The notes beneath the pieces were generated by a model that did not search any database, was not told the DNA's origin, and saw only the letters and a list, made by a program, of their open reading frames with translations. A stretch of 64,000 bases of DNA from Sphingomonas sp. J315 (lineage in GTDB: Bacteria; Pseudomonadota; Alphaproteobacteria; Sphingomonadales; Sphingomonadaceae): the NCBI RefSeq assembly GCF_024666595.1, contig NZ_CP088296.1:1550001-1614000 (forward strand). Reading direction: 5' to 3'. Made by a program: the position numbers and the translations under genes. The first letter of the stretch is position 1; each line of letters opens with the position of its first letter. Below are positions 9,553 through 18,833 of the stretch, one piece after another.

Positions 9553-10239
9553 ATGATGATCGAGCTCGAAAACCTACTGAACGCGGATGCGGTTCGCCGC
9601 ATCCGCCTCATTCTTGAACACGCGCCATGGGCGGACGGCAAGGCTACGGCCGGGTATCAGTCGGCGCTCGCCAAGAGCAACGCGCAGCTTCCCGAAGACT
9701 GCGCCGAAACCCGTGAAGCGGGTGCCATCATCCTGGCGGCGCTGGAACAGAGTCTCGTATTTCGGTCGGTCGCGCTGCCGCGTTCCATCTTTCCACCGAT
9801 GTTCAATCGCTACGGCATCGGCCAAGGCTTCGGCTCGCACGTCGATAATGCCTGGCGTCCCAGCAGCAGCGGGGCGACGATCAGGACCGATTTGTCCGCT
9901 ACCCTCTTCCTGTCCGACCCGGACGAATATGATGGCGGCGAACTGGTGATCGAGGACGGACATGATGGCAAACGGGTGAAGCTCCCGGCCGGGCACCTGT
10001 TTCTATATCCGGCGACTACGCTCCACAGCGTGTCGCCCGTCATGCGCGGGACACGGGTGGCATCGTTTTTCTGGGTCGAGAGCTTGGTCGCTGATGCGGG
10101 GCGTCGTGACATCCTGTTCGACATGGACATCGCCATTCAATCGCTGAGAGCGCGTGTCGGCGACGCGGACGCCGCACTGATCGCGCTGACTGGATGCTAT
10201 CACAATCTGGTCAGGTCATGGTCGGCAGGATCGGGTTAA
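9553..10239 (+). CDS. PKHD-type Fe(II)/2-oxoglutarate hydroxylase (PiuC/YbiX-like)
   Basis: A 228-residue oxygenase of the PiuC/YbiX family. The iron triad is visible as His and Asp in GFGSHVDNA and the distal His in TTLHSVSPV; the 2-oxoglutarate Arg follows in GTRVASFFW. The usual opening with a WxDGKATAG-like segment (APWADGKATAG) is present, as is the ATLFLSDPDEYDGGELVIED strand pair. Family members sit next to siderophore receptors and are thought to modify iron-uptake ligands, exactly the arrangement here, 17 bases after the receptor stop. Confidence 0.9.
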   Translation: MMIELENLLNADAVRRIRLILEHAPWADGKATAGYQSALAKSNAQLPEDCAETREAGAIILAALEQSLVFRSVALPRSIFPPMFNRYGIGQGFGSHVDNAWRPSSSGATIRTDLSATLFLSDPDEYDGGELVIEDGHDGKRVKLPAGHLFLYPATTLHSVSPVMRGTRVASFFWVESLVADAGRRDILFDMDIAIQSLRARVGDADAALIALTGCYHNLVRSWSAGSG

Positions 10240-10963
10240 CGTCAGCTGCCCTTTGCGCGCGGTCCTTTTACAGCACTCACGAAGCCGAAGGTCGGCGACA
10301 TGCGCGCCAACCTCTGGGAATATACCAAAGGGGAGGTTGCTACCCACACCCGCCTCGGAAAACTCACCGGTGAGCTCCCGACCGATTCTGCGGACTTCGT
10401 GAACCGCCCCGGGTTTGCCGGAGGCTCCAACTCCTGAGAAGGTGGAGCGTGTATGAGCAAAGCGACGAACAAGTTTGCGCCGGAAGTCCGCGACCGAAAG
10501 CGGGCGCAGGCTGAGTCGGTTCGCCCGGTCCGGACGTAACGGCGTCTGATCGAACGGCAGGTTTCAGGAGTTCTTGAGGCCTGCCGGAACGACCGACATT
10601 AGGGCGCGTTGCCGACGGGCTGGTTGTGACGAAAGCAGGCAGGCTGCTGATGGGCCCTAAATGGTTAGTCCGCTTTCGAAATTAGGAAACGCGATAGCTG
10701 CCATTGTCGCGTTATATTAGCGAACCTCGGCTTGCGACCAGCTCCAGCCGTTCCGATCCGGCATCAGTTATGTCCCGTTTACGCCACAGCCGGACATTCC
10801 ACGCGCTTTGAACCCTTGATCATTTGCGCCGACGGGGCTGACATTCGCGGTTCCGGGCCGAGGCGTCGTCAGCTGCCGTCGGTTCTTCCGCGGTGATATA
10901 CGCCTGATGGTGAAAGTTCTCGACCTACGGTCTTGTCCAACACGGAAGTGATGCCAACCATTT
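10240..10963. other. Gene-free stretch with IS remnants
   Basis: No credible gene is seen in these 724 bases. The first half has IS-like sequence without an open frame. At 10453-10539 an ATG begins [14 protein letters not shown], the start of an IS3-family OrfA, which decays after about ten residues. The stretch marks the left edge of the accessory island. Confidence 0.6.
10453..10539 (+). pseudogene. IS3-family OrfA N-terminal remnant
   Basis: The 28-codon frame starts with [15 protein letters not shown], which matches the opening of OrfA helix-turn-helix proteins of IS3-family elements, and is preceded by GGTGGAGCGTGT. The sequence then diverges and stops. No OrfB or inverted repeats remain. 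Confidence 0.55.
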
Positions 10964-12319
10964 ATGACGACCAAATCCGAACTGATTGCCGAGATGTTGC
11001 GGGAAATCCGAAAGGCGCAGACCGAGAAATGGCAACGTCCGCAATCTGGTCCTGTTAGACAGATCAGCTTTCCGCCCACCCTGTGGCCAGGCGATGGTCG
11101 GTCGTTCCGCGCGACCGAAGGGTTGTTGAAGGCCATCGTGGCCTACGCGCGGATATGTTGGGATAATGACCCAAGATTGCGACCCCGCTTTAAGATCGAT
11201 GAACTTGAACGGCTGGTCCATCAGGCCGTTGCGACGGCACTGGGGGAGATCGACCTCGATCTATCCGATCAACAATTACATCCCACCGTCAGCGGCCGGG
11301 TGACGGCTATACTGGCCGAACAGGTCGAACAAAGCATTCGGCCTATCCACCTGACCGTTGGATGCCACCTGATCGAGGGCGACGAGCCATACCCCATCCA
11401 GATCGGACCGGTCCAATTCGAGACACGGGAAGCTTGGCGGCAGCGCATGCTGGAAGCAGGCAAACTATCCGCGACGACGGCGCGCCGCCTGCTGGCTCAC
11501 TGGAACGGGAAACCGCTCAGAAAGCGCAAGCGCAGCTTCGATTCTGCCGCTGAGGAATCGATTTTTGACGCGATCGGCGAGTGCCCGATCGTATGCAGTG
11601 TCGCCACCGAGGGCCTCTCAGGAAAGTACGTTCAGCAGAAAGGTCTGCTCGCGGCTCGGCTGGCCATGACGGCGATCTCTCTGTCTTGGCATCAGCCATC
11701 CGAAGGTATTCGCTGGATGAACTTGCTGTATGATCGGCGACGGGATCGTCGGCACACCGTGCTGTTTGGCAATGGCGCCAACGTGGGGTCGAACTCCGAG
11801 CGCCCGGAGATGCCTTCCGGCCGCTATTCAGAACCGGAACTGCTGGAGAATATCCGGTCCTATCAATGGCTGTTTGATCAAGTTGGGAAGGCACTTTTCG
11901 CTTACATACAACCGGTCCGGCCAGCGAGACGCCCGAAGGTTATGAACGCGCTGTTCCTTAGCCTCTGGTGGTATCACGAGGCCTGCCGTGAAGCACAGGA
12001 TCAGATCGCGACCACCAAATTCGCTGCCAGCATGGATGCATTGGCGGGCGGGAAAAAGGCTCGGGGCATTATCGCCCTGATCGGTGCTCGCTTGGGTCAT
12101 AAGCCCGATGATCCGCTGATGACCGATGGCCGCACGACCAAGGCCCTGATTGCTCAAATTTACGATGCGGGTCGGAGCAGGCTTATCCATGGTTCCAGCG
12201 ATGATTTTGCCCATGATTGGACCCAGCTTAGGGGAAGCGCAGAAGCCATCGGCCGGTGGCTGCTGATCCTATCATGCGAATGGTTCTCGGATCACCCGGA
12301 CACTGATGAATTCCACTAG
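10964..12319 (+). CDS. HEPN-like protein of unknown function
   Basis: A 451-residue protein I cannot place in a named family over most of its length. The C-terminal 90 residues contain IYDAGRSRLIHGSS followed by a helix WLLILSCEWF, which resembles the Apea-like HEPN signature (R-x3-H-G). HEPN proteins are often RNases in toxin-antitoxin or defence systems. The N-terminal half is helical and charged (LIAEMLREIRKAQTEKW) with no recognised motif. It lies alone in an island among mobile-element remnants. HEPN assignment is by motif only; catalytic activity is not shown. Confidence 0.6.
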   Translation: MTTKSELIAEMLREIRKAQTEKWQRPQSGPVRQISFPPTLWPGDGRSFRATEGLLKAIVAYARICWDNDPRLRPRFKIDELERLVHQAVATALGEIDLDLSDQQLHPTVSGRVTAILAEQVEQSIRPIHLTVGCHLIEGDEPYPIQIGPVQFETREAWRQRMLEAGKLSATTARRLLAHWNGKPLRKRKRSFDSAAEESIFDAIGECPIVCSVATEGLSGKYVQQKGLLAARLAMTAISLSWHQPSEGIRWMNLLYDRRRDRRHTVLFGNGANVGSNSERPEMPSGRYSEPELLENIRSYQWLFDQVGKALFAYIQPVRPARRPKVMNALFLSLWWYHEACREAQDQIATTKFAASMDALAGGKKARGIIALIGARLGHKPDDPLMTDGRTTKALIAQIYDAGRSRLIHGSSDDFAHDWTQLRGSAEAIGRWLLILSCEWFSDHPDTDEFH

Positions 12320-12509
12320 TGATTTTGCTCAGGGCCTGTGGCCGTGCATTCGGCTGAACCGTATCACCGCAACAGCTTGTTGCATTAGACAGATCCGATG
12401 CCCAATTGGCGCCTAGCTGACCTTGCTGGTGTCCGAGTGATCAAATGCAGCTTCGGCCTAAATGCGCACGCCTTGCGCTTAAAAGGATTCCTCCTAGACC
12501 TGAAGTTTG

Positions 12510-14273
12510 TCAGGTGGTTTTATCGGCCTGCCGCATGCCAACCGGGTTTTTACTTTGGCTGCCTTCGTCAACCTGCTGGTCGGTGTTGTCCGGCGCCATC
12601 ACCGAGACAGGCCGGTTGATGGGGTGAGGGCCTGGGTTTCGCCGCTGATGGTCGGCAATGACGGACTTGGCCCATTCGCGACATACTCGCCGACACAGAT
12701 CGGGAGTTTCCAGCTTGCTAAGCTCGCGCGCGTGAGGATGTTCCGCAATGAACGACAACAGTTTATCCCGTGGGGTTCTAGAATACGTATTTAAAAAGAA
12801 GTCGTAGATTGCGAGGGGATCTTCGTCGGGAATGCGCTCGGTAGCGTTCGGGTTCCCGAACACGACGTCTCCTAAGGTAGCCGCAGCCGCTTGCTCCTCT
12901 GCCGACAGAGGGACCTCAAGCATCCGCTGAGCGCCCGTTGCTTCGTCCATCAACACAACATGCGCCTTGTCGCCCGTTGAAACGACGTCGAGGACCAAGC
13001 CGACGAATGTTGCGCCATCAGGCATTTCAATTGTTGTGACTTCGCCCACCTGGAGACGAGGAAACGGCTTCTTGTTAGGGCCGACAAGCGCATCTGGGGT
13101 CCCGTCGAAGTGGTGGGGAACCTGCTGCACTCGCTCTAGGCACTTGAGCAGCCATACCATCTCGCGATCGCGGTCGCGCTCATCTAAGGCCGCCTCAATG
13201 TCGACCACGTCCCCGGTGACATGCATGTGGATGTGGAACCCCTCCAACATGGTACAATGCTCGCCGGCGGCACGATCGTCCGCCAGATAGCAGTGGCTCG
13301 TCACGAAGACGTAGGCGGGGCCTGGCACTTCGCCGCCGACCCGCAGTTCGCGCTCCGCCAAGCGTAGAGCTTCGCGAACGGTCGCTTGGACTGACAGGGC
13401 TTTCTCACGATTATCCAAGTCCGGAATGGAAAGCTCGAACCAGTAAATCGGCTTTGGCAGTTTCTTTCGTGCTGCTGCGTAGAGCTTCTGTCGCACCCAC
13501 TGACGGAGCTCATCCTTGAAAGCTTCAGCTTGGACGTCTCCCGTGCCGGCCGTCCAGTGATCCTTGCGCTTGGCCTCAACACTGTAAGCGATGCCGCTTT
13601 CTCCGATGGCAGTGAACTCGCCTTCCGGACTGACGCCGCGCTGAGTCTCGCCCATCTCGACCTTGAATCCGGCAAGAGCGAATGCCGCGACGACCAACGT
13701 CTCCAAAGCGGCAGGCCTGAACGTGTGAGGATTTCGGAGCCGCTTCAACAGTAGCTTGGGAAGCTTGCTATGATGCTCGATCAGATAGAGCGCGTATGCG
13801 AAACGGAAAACCGCAAGTGCGTAGGCGGCCCCCGTGGCGAACACCGTCCCATCTGCCTGGAGGGTGGCCTCCGTCTTGTGGGCCTGCAAGAGGCGAAGCC
13901 ACTCCAGAAAGGGGTGGGCTTGCTTCCGTCCCTGCAGAGAGCGACCCCAGTCCCGCCCCAGTGTATCCTTGGCAAAGTCGATCAAGAAGTCGGTGAAGAA
14001 GCGCCATTTGCCATAAGCCATTCGCCTGCCAATCGCGACGAACCGATAGTCTTTGAATTCCGTCGATATGATGGGCCTACCGTGCCCCTCCGCTCGTTGG
14101 CGGATGATCTCAGATGCCTCGCGCGCACGCAGCCGTGCCCCTGCCACGATCGTTGCTGCAGGACTAACGGTCGCACCGAGTTGACCGTGACACTTCTTAT
14201 ATTTTCTGCCGCTCCCACACGGACAAGGCTGGTTTCTTCCGATCTTACCCACTCCTGGCCCCTCTCCCCCCAT
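12510..14273 (-). CDS. SEC-C motif protein with possible PD-(D/E)xK-like region
   Basis: A 587-residue protein with an N-terminal SEC-C zinc motif, GRNQPCPCGSGRKYKKCHG (about residues 12-30), whose three Cys and final Cys-His are the metal ligands. Around residues 195-245 a helix, GFKVEMG and SGIAYSVEAKRKDHW occur in the order seen in PD-(D/E)xK nucleases (the last supplying ExK); this is my inference. The remainder has no family I recognise. It is encoded convergently with the HEPN-like gene, separated by about 190 bases with nothing evident. Defence or stress function is possible but unproven. Confidence 0.65.
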   Translation of the reverse strand: MGGEGPGVGKIGRNQPCPCGSGRKYKKCHGQLGATVSPAATIVAGARLRAREASEIIRQRAEGHGRPIISTEFKDYRFVAIGRRMAYGKWRFFTDFLIDFAKDTLGRDWGRSLQGRKQAHPFLEWLRLLQAHKTEATLQADGTVFATGAAYALAVFRFAYALYLIEHHSKLPKLLLKRLRNPHTFRPAALETLVVAAFALAGFKVEMGETQRGVSPEGEFTAIGESGIAYSVEAKRKDHWTAGTGDVQAEAFKDELRQWVRQKLYAAARKKLPKPIYWFELSIPDLDNREKALSVQATVREALRLAERELRVGGEVPGPAYVFVTSHCYLADDRAAGEHCTMLEGFHIHMHVTGDVVDIEAALDERDRDREMVWLLKCLERVQQVPHHFDGTPDALVGPNKKPFPRLQVGEVTTIEMPDGATFVGLVLDVVSTGDKAHVVLMDEATGAQRMLEVPLSAEEQAAAATLGDVVFGNPNATERIPDEDPLAIYDFFLNTYSRTPRDKLLSFIAEHPHARELSKLETPDLCRRVCREWAKSVIADHQRRNPGPHPINRPVSVMAPDNTDQQVDEGSQSKNPVGMRQADKTT

Positions 14274-14413
14274 CTCTCGCGCGCGGCGCCGCTAACGCAG
14301 CAGAGAAACTAAGGTGTCATCGCCGAGCTTCGTGAACAAGCGTCGGTTCTTGCCATCCAAGTGATCGAAAGACATCGGGCGGCTTTCCACCCGATTGCCG
14401 GCGTTGCAGGAGA

Positions 14414-15463
14414 TCATGCTGGTGGCAGATTTTGGGCTATCCGTCGATCAAGCGGAATGACCAAAAGTAGGACGCAAAGCCGCCACTCTGCCGAGGTTAG
14501 CGCCAGGCACGGAAGGATCAGAAGCTTACTGGTATGAAGTAAGCTACCACCAATCGACGTCCCTGAGGAGTTGTCGATGTACCAAAGCTGATCGTGCCCC
14601 CCACCAGTATCGGTCATCGCAGTACCCCTGCAACTCAGTTGGCCGTCTTCCACCGTCTCGCTCGAAATGTTGATTTCGATAATCTTTCGGCCGGTCCGGC
14701 CGGAAATAATTTGGGCGGCTGTTTGCTCAATGGCGTGGCAGGTAAGCGCTGGCACTTCCGACGTAGCAGCTTGCGCCGGGGTACTGGAAGCCGCTCGCTC
14801 TCGCTCAGCTTGCGATTGGCGATCGTTTCCGCCAGCGCCCGTCGCCGCGCACTGTCGATAGGATCTGCTGCCGATTACAACTCGGCCTCCAGCCCCTCGT
14901 GAAACCTCATGCGTGAACGACCTAGCCGCGCCAATTGCATTCCCGTCAGCATCTTGCTCCTCGACGTTCGTCAGCTTGAGCCGAGCGCCGTCGAATGCGT
15001 AGCGGCCTGAGCTGCTAGTATCCGGCCCTGTCAGCGTGAATGTGTCGTCGTTGCCGTTGAAGGTCCAGATCAGCTTCCCGTCGCACACGGGGGCGGCGCT
15101 GTCGGGAAGCTCGTCGATCATGGCGATACCGCCAGCACTAGTTGGGTCGTTGTAAATGTACGCGACAAAGTCAGGGCTTGGCTCGGTCGCATTCACATCG
15201 AGCGGCTCATGGTCAATCGCGTTAGCCTGATCCGTCTCGAAAAGCGGGGCCAACATGGCGATCGCCAAGGTCGCAATGATGCCGAGGGAGACTACAATTC
15301 CCACGACTTTCAAACCGTACAAACAAACACTGCGCAGCCACTGACCAATGGTCTGCCCATCGTTAGACGCTGCTCCCAGACCTCTAGGAACCTCCGTGAA
15401 CTCGGCATCAATGATGTCGTCCGAGCGGCCATCGTGGGGCCCGCGATGATCGAGCCTCTTCAT
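14414..15463 (-). CDS. Membrane-anchored hypothetical protein
   Basis: A 349-residue protein with a charged N-terminus and one clear membrane helix (VVGIVVSLGIIATLAIAMLA, about residues 53-72), followed by a presumably periplasmic region. There WTFNGNDDTFTLTGPD suggests a small beta-sandwich. Five Cys lie in the outer part, allowing disulfides. The last 40 residues are hydrophobic and unlike the rest, so the true C-terminus could be altered by an indel. Function unknown; it begins about 300 bases from the structured RNA candidate. Confidence 0.5.
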   Translation of the reverse strand: MKRLDHRGPHDGRSDDIIDAEFTEVPRGLGAASNDGQTIGQWLRSVCLYGLKVVGIVVSLGIIATLAIAMLAPLFETDQANAIDHEPLDVNATEPSPDFVAYIYNDPTSAGGIAMIDELPDSAAPVCDGKLIWTFNGNDDTFTLTGPDTSSSGRYAFDGARLKLTNVEEQDADGNAIGAARSFTHEVSRGAGGRVVIGSRSYRQCAATGAGGNDRQSQAERERAASSTPAQAATSEVPALTCHAIEQTAAQIISGRTGRKIIEINISSETVEDGQLSCRGTAMTDTGGGHDQLWYIDNSSGTSIGGSLLHTSKLLILPCLALTSAEWRLCVLLLVIPLDRRIAQNLPPA

Positions 15464-15568
15464 CGCTCCGCCCTCCCCTGATTAGGAGGCGTGGCCGGCG
15501 CAAATCTCAGCGCTGAAAAAGGTGAATGGTCAGGTCACGCGGCATCAGCACCCCCAATCGTGGAGGCA

Positions 15569-15698
15569 CCGGCGAGAGCCGGGTGTTAGGAACCCTGAGC
15601 ATACCCAAGGCGCCGCCACCTTTAGGCGGACCCTGGACATGCGTGACGGCCACCCGGCCGAAAGATCTCGACCGGCGTATGCTATCTGAGGTTCCTAC
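15569..15698 (+). ncRNA. Candidate structured RNA with GNRA-capped hairpin and closing stem
   Basis: Within a 312-base gene-free stretch, the plus strand folds into nested helices. CCGGC (15569-15573) pairs with GCCGG (15578-15582) around a GAGA tetraloop. TAGGAACC (15587-15594) pairs with GGTTCCTA (15690-15697). GCATAC (15599-15604) pairs with GTATGC (15677-15682). Inside, CCGCC/GGCGG (15613/15625) and CGGCC/GGCCG (15647/15656) form two hairpins. GCCGGGTG (15578-15585) is also complementary to CACCCGGC (15651-15658), allowing an alternative fold. The GNRA loop favours the plus strand. I do not recognise the family with confidence; a C4-like antisense RNA is one idea. Confidence 0.55.
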
Positions 15699-15775
15699 GC
15701 CTCCCCCGCGGGACTGACCGCAGGTGACATCGCTATGCTGGGGGAAACGGCAAAGTTCAAGAGTGCGGTGGGCCA

Positions 15776-16120
15776 TCAGAGATCCTCCGCCGTCATCAGC
15801 GTGAGTACTCTGCAGGTGATGGTCTCGTCGGCTGGGTCCGGCGAGCCGTATTCCAGGTTCACATCGTAATAATCTATCTTCCACGCGAAATCGGTGCCCT
15901 CGATCGTGATAATGCCAAAGTCCTGCTCGCCATGCGGATCATTGTGCGGCGTAAATTCGGCGAAGCTGCGCAACCGGGTTAGCAGTTGATCACTGACATG
16001 CGACGGCAAGGCAGCGACCGCTTGCGTCACGAACATGCGGCCCCCCTGCCCTGTCGTTCGTAGCCGGTCATTCAGCGCCGCTATGCGCTGGGCGCGGGTC
16101 ATCCCATCGTGGCCATCCAT
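15776..16120 (-). CDS. DUF3768 protein
   Basis: A 114-residue protein matching DUF3768: an opening RIAALNDRLRTTGQGGR, then FTPHNDPHGEQDFG and WKIDYYDVNLEYGSPDPADE, ending with a conserved RVLTLM. The family is common on plasmids and integrative elements of sphingomonads and rhizobia; its role is unknown. It is the third gene of a minus-strand run after the recombinase and the C39-like protein, separated from the latter by 39 bases. Confidence 0.85.
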   Translation of the reverse strand: MDGHDGMTRAQRIAALNDRLRTTGQGGRMFVTQAVAALPSHVSDQLLTRLRSFAEFTPHNDPHGEQDFGIITIEGTDFAWKIDYYDVNLEYGSPDPADETITCRVLTLMTAEDL

Positions 16121-16159
16121 TGCCAGTCTCCTTCATCGTCGGTGGTGGAAATCGTGGGG

Positions 16160-16777
16160 CTAGGTCGGTCGCGTGATCGCGACGCGAAGCAGTGCGTTGA
16201 GCGGAAGCCGGTAGCGACCGCTGCGGATGCCGCAGCTGGACCTACGGACGAACTGGTGCCCGCTGCTGTCAAACAGTTGGAGGCGCTTAGCGGTGATCCC
16301 CGCAACCACCGTGTGGTGCTCGAGGGCACCGGTGAGCGTGATCAACACGGGCTGACCACGGGCCAGGCTCTGCTCGATCCAAGTGAATACGTGTTCGATC
16401 GACCAGCCGCGATGATCCGGCCTTTCAAAGGCAATCTCAACGTCAGTCGTGGTGACCGCTTTGGCCAAGTGGCGAGCAAGCGCGTTGCGGCGCCCAGGCT
16501 CGAGGCCGTCAACTAAGGCTTCGGCCAGCCATCGTCGCCGATCGAGATATTCGACGCTGAGCCGAAACAGCTGTCGACACCGAGCATCGGACGGCGTCTG
16601 AGCGTTGGCTAACGCTAACTCTAGCGTATGAATGATCGAGTAGACGCTGCATAGCGAAGCGAGTTGCCCTTGAAGGAAAGGCGCCAATTCACGGCGTGCC
16701 GCTAACTCGACGGCGTGAGAGGTTTTGAAGGATGGTTGGGGTGGAGGGCGGAGCGCAGCGTGTGCACTTCCGCCCAC
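16160..16777 (-). CDS. C39/papain-like cysteine peptidase-fold protein
   Basis: A 205-residue protein with the landmarks of the C39/papain-like fold: a Gln and the nucleophile Cys in GQLASLCSVYSIIHTL (about residues 37-53), a helical middle, then LEHHTVVAGITAKRLQLFDSSG with the catalytic His and a following Asp in the usual positions. No signal peptide, so it acts in the cytosol if active. It starts two bases after the recombinase stop on the same strand, so the two are cotranscribed. The peptidase assignment rests on motif order, not on overall similarity that I can measure. Confidence 0.55.
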   Translation of the reverse strand: MGGSAHAALRPPPQPSFKTSHAVELAARRELAPFLQGQLASLCSVYSIIHTLELALANAQTPSDARCRQLFRLSVEYLDRRRWLAEALVDGLEPGRRNALARHLAKAVTTTDVEIAFERPDHRGWSIEHVFTWIEQSLARGQPVLITLTGALEHHTVVAGITAKRLQLFDSSGHQFVRRSSCGIRSGRYRLPLNALLRVAITRPT

Positions 16778-16779
16778 CG

Positions 16780-17376
16780 CTATACAAGCTCGATCAAGCG
16801 ACGTTGCGCCTCTCGATCGCCTTCGATGTATCCCTCAGTCGTGGCGAGGTTGCGATGCCCAGCAAGTTCCTGAACGTCACGCAGACTGCCGCCGACTTGT
16901 GCGAGCGCTCGCGCGGCCATCGTTATCATGGTTCGACGACCGCTGTGGCTGGAGCACCCCGCTAAACCCAGCGCCCGATAGTGCTGGGAAAACCAATTCA
17001 CCACGACTTTCGCAGTCATTGCGTGCCCCCGTTCCGACAGACACACGGGCCCTGATCGTGGGCCATTCAATTCAGTGTGCAGGCGAATGAGCGCGGCACG
17101 AAGTTCAGGGTGCATCGGAATGCGACGACCGCTGCCCTTCTTTGCGATCGATCGGTCGATCTCAAGACTGTCGGCGACGTGACCGCTCGTGTCGCAAACC
17201 ATCGACCAATCAAGTCCGGCTATTTCGCACGCACGAAGTCCGGCTTTGAGGCTGAGCAACGCGATTACCATATTTCGCGTGCCATGACGCTTCGTTGCCA
17301 CGCGCTCGACGAAGCGTTTCTGGTCTGGGATGGGGATGAGTTTGGCACGGCGGCTTTTAACTTTTACTGAATGCAA
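16780..17376 (-). CDS. Short tyrosine recombinase (catalytic domain only)
   Basis: A 198-residue tyrosine recombinase consisting almost only of the catalytic domain. Visible residues: Arg in GLRACEIAGLDWS, HxxR in CSSHSGRRTMIT, the second His in LAGHRNLATTEGYIEGD and the nucleophile Tyr in the same block. It lacks the N-terminal SAM-like DNA-binding domain of XerC/D and phage integrases, as do several short recombinases on sphingomonad and rhizobial mobile elements. It heads the operon with the C39-like and DUF3768 genes. Confidence 0.88.
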   Translation of the reverse strand: MHSVKVKSRRAKLIPIPDQKRFVERVATKRHGTRNMVIALLSLKAGLRACEIAGLDWSMVCDTSGHVADSLEIDRSIAKKGSGRRIPMHPELRAALIRLHTELNGPRSGPVCLSERGHAMTAKVVVNWFSQHYRALGLAGCSSHSGRRTMITMAARALAQVGGSLRDVQELAGHRNLATTEGYIEGDREAQRRLIELV

Positions 17377-17482
17377 ACGTCTGTTCAGATCACCCTCGTG
17401 TAACGAGCTTAACTGTTGCTGCTACGCTTACGTTAGCACATAAATTTATTTAGAACAAGTCGGGAACATTGAGTGATGCAAT

Positions 17483-18228
17483 ATGTTTTTGATTGATAAA
17501 CAACCGCCTGTAGCAAGTGATTGGATAGATAGCTCAGATATCTTTCATCGGACGATTCAAATTTTGGGCAACGCAGAACTAGCCGAAAAGGCGCTAGATG
17601 AAGCACTGGTCAATAACGCTTGGCACGCCCGGGCAGCAGTGGGGATCGTAGGACCTGACTATGGGGAGGTTCCTATATCAGCACCAAGAGAGTTTGGTCC
17701 ATTTTGCTATGAGCGCTTCGCGCTTAACGAACAGCCTGTCCTTATTTTGCCGGCGTTCTGGCGAGGGGGCCGCTCGATCGTGCCAGGCAGATTATGGAAT
17801 TGGCAGCAGGGCATATTTGCGCATGCCGCTTCTGCACAGGGAGGCCTGGTGCAATGGGAAGGTGACGACCGATGGTTCGTCGAAGTGCCGAAGCGATGGG
17901 TGGCGTTCGATGTTCAATTCAATGCGCAGAAAGCGTCCGACTACCTGGACAAGCTAGCGCGCCACGTCGACGAGAAGCGAGGCAGTGCACGGGCCAAGCC
18001 TAGAAAAAGAAGTGGCCATGGGCCACGGCTCTCGCCGAGCTCGAGTCTCGAGTCGAACACGGTGACATGTCTCAATTTGGCAGCTCAGATGACTATGGTG
18101 CGCAGGCGAGGATCGTGAGTTTCATTCGAGAGCGCATAGTAAGGGAAACAGGTGAAGAACCACCGGAGTCGACAACAAAACTGAAGGCTAAAGCCATCAT
18201 GGACCTGTGGCACCGGAGCGGCGCATAG
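17483..18228 (+). pseudogene. Hypothetical protein, frameshifted near C-terminus
   Basis: A protein of about 248 residues when restored, with no recognised family. The first 175 residues are continuous (ATG 17483). At an A5 run (18004-18008) the frame breaks; adding one A yields a sensible C-terminus reading WPWATALAELESRVEHGD and ending in DLWHRSGA at 18228, whereas the literal frame runs into Ser-rich nonsense. The gene is divergent from the recombinase and has lower GC than its neighbours, which suggests recent transfer. Confidence 0.5.
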
Positions 18229-18384
18229 CTTGTGCCACTTGGCAGCCCGGCCAAATAGCCAAATCCATTATCCTAGCCGCTCTGTGTCACGCCATCATCC
18301 GTGTTTGAACGCTCTTGTCCGCAGATGGCATGCGGATTTGAGAGCGTGGAGATAGCAAGTATCTCCCACGGAAAGGACCTGACC

Positions 18385-18606
18385 ATGGCTAAAAAGAACG
18401 AGTCTGCGACACTAGACGCGGGGATGATCACGAACTGTCGTGGTGTAGAACCGCTGTTGGTAACGATGAAGGATGCCTGCAAGCGTTTAAGCTGTGGAAA
18501 GACAAAGGCATATCAGCTGATCAACTCGGGGGTGCTGGATCGCGTTAAGCTCGGGCGTGCAACGCGTATCACGCTGGCTAGCATCCATCGAGCGGCAGGA
18601 CTTTAG
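18385..18606 (+). CDS. AlpA/excisionase-type helix-turn-helix protein
   Basis: A 73-residue DNA-binding protein with a MerR-like HTH_17 domain: LLVTMKDACKRLSCGKTKAY then LINSGVLDRVKLGRATRITL. This is the form found in AlpA regulators and excisionases of integrative elements. The start at 18385 is set by GGAAAGGA eight bases upstream. It precedes the candidate replication protein by 227 bases, so it probably regulates or helps excise that element. Confidence 0.75.
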   Translation: MAKKNESATLDAGMITNCRGVEPLLVTMKDACKRLSCGKTKAYQLINSGVLDRVKLGRATRITLASIHRAAGL

Positions 18607-18833
18607 CCAATCGCTACGCCTGTCTGACAAAGCTGCCCGTCAATCTAGAAAATTACAGAATAATTTAAATTTACGAGCAGCCGAATGGTGCGTGGTGAGA
18701 GACGCATCATACCGGCAAGCTTCGTAGTATTCATTCAACCAATCCGTACATTGCAAACATATCAAGTTTAGGCGTCCTACACGTCTGAACACGGCTGTTT
18801 GCGCCCGATTCAGTCGAAAGAAATTTATTTTTT

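Noticed and set aside
12398..12794. Short plus-strand frames near the 3' end of the SEC-C gene
   Set aside because: Three overlapping frames, none with a ribosome site or family likeness, mostly mirror the SEC-C gene.
15507..15884. 125-residue minus-strand frame over the structured RNA
   Set aside because: No ribosome site, overlaps DUF3768 in another frame, and the DNA is better explained by paired RNA helices.
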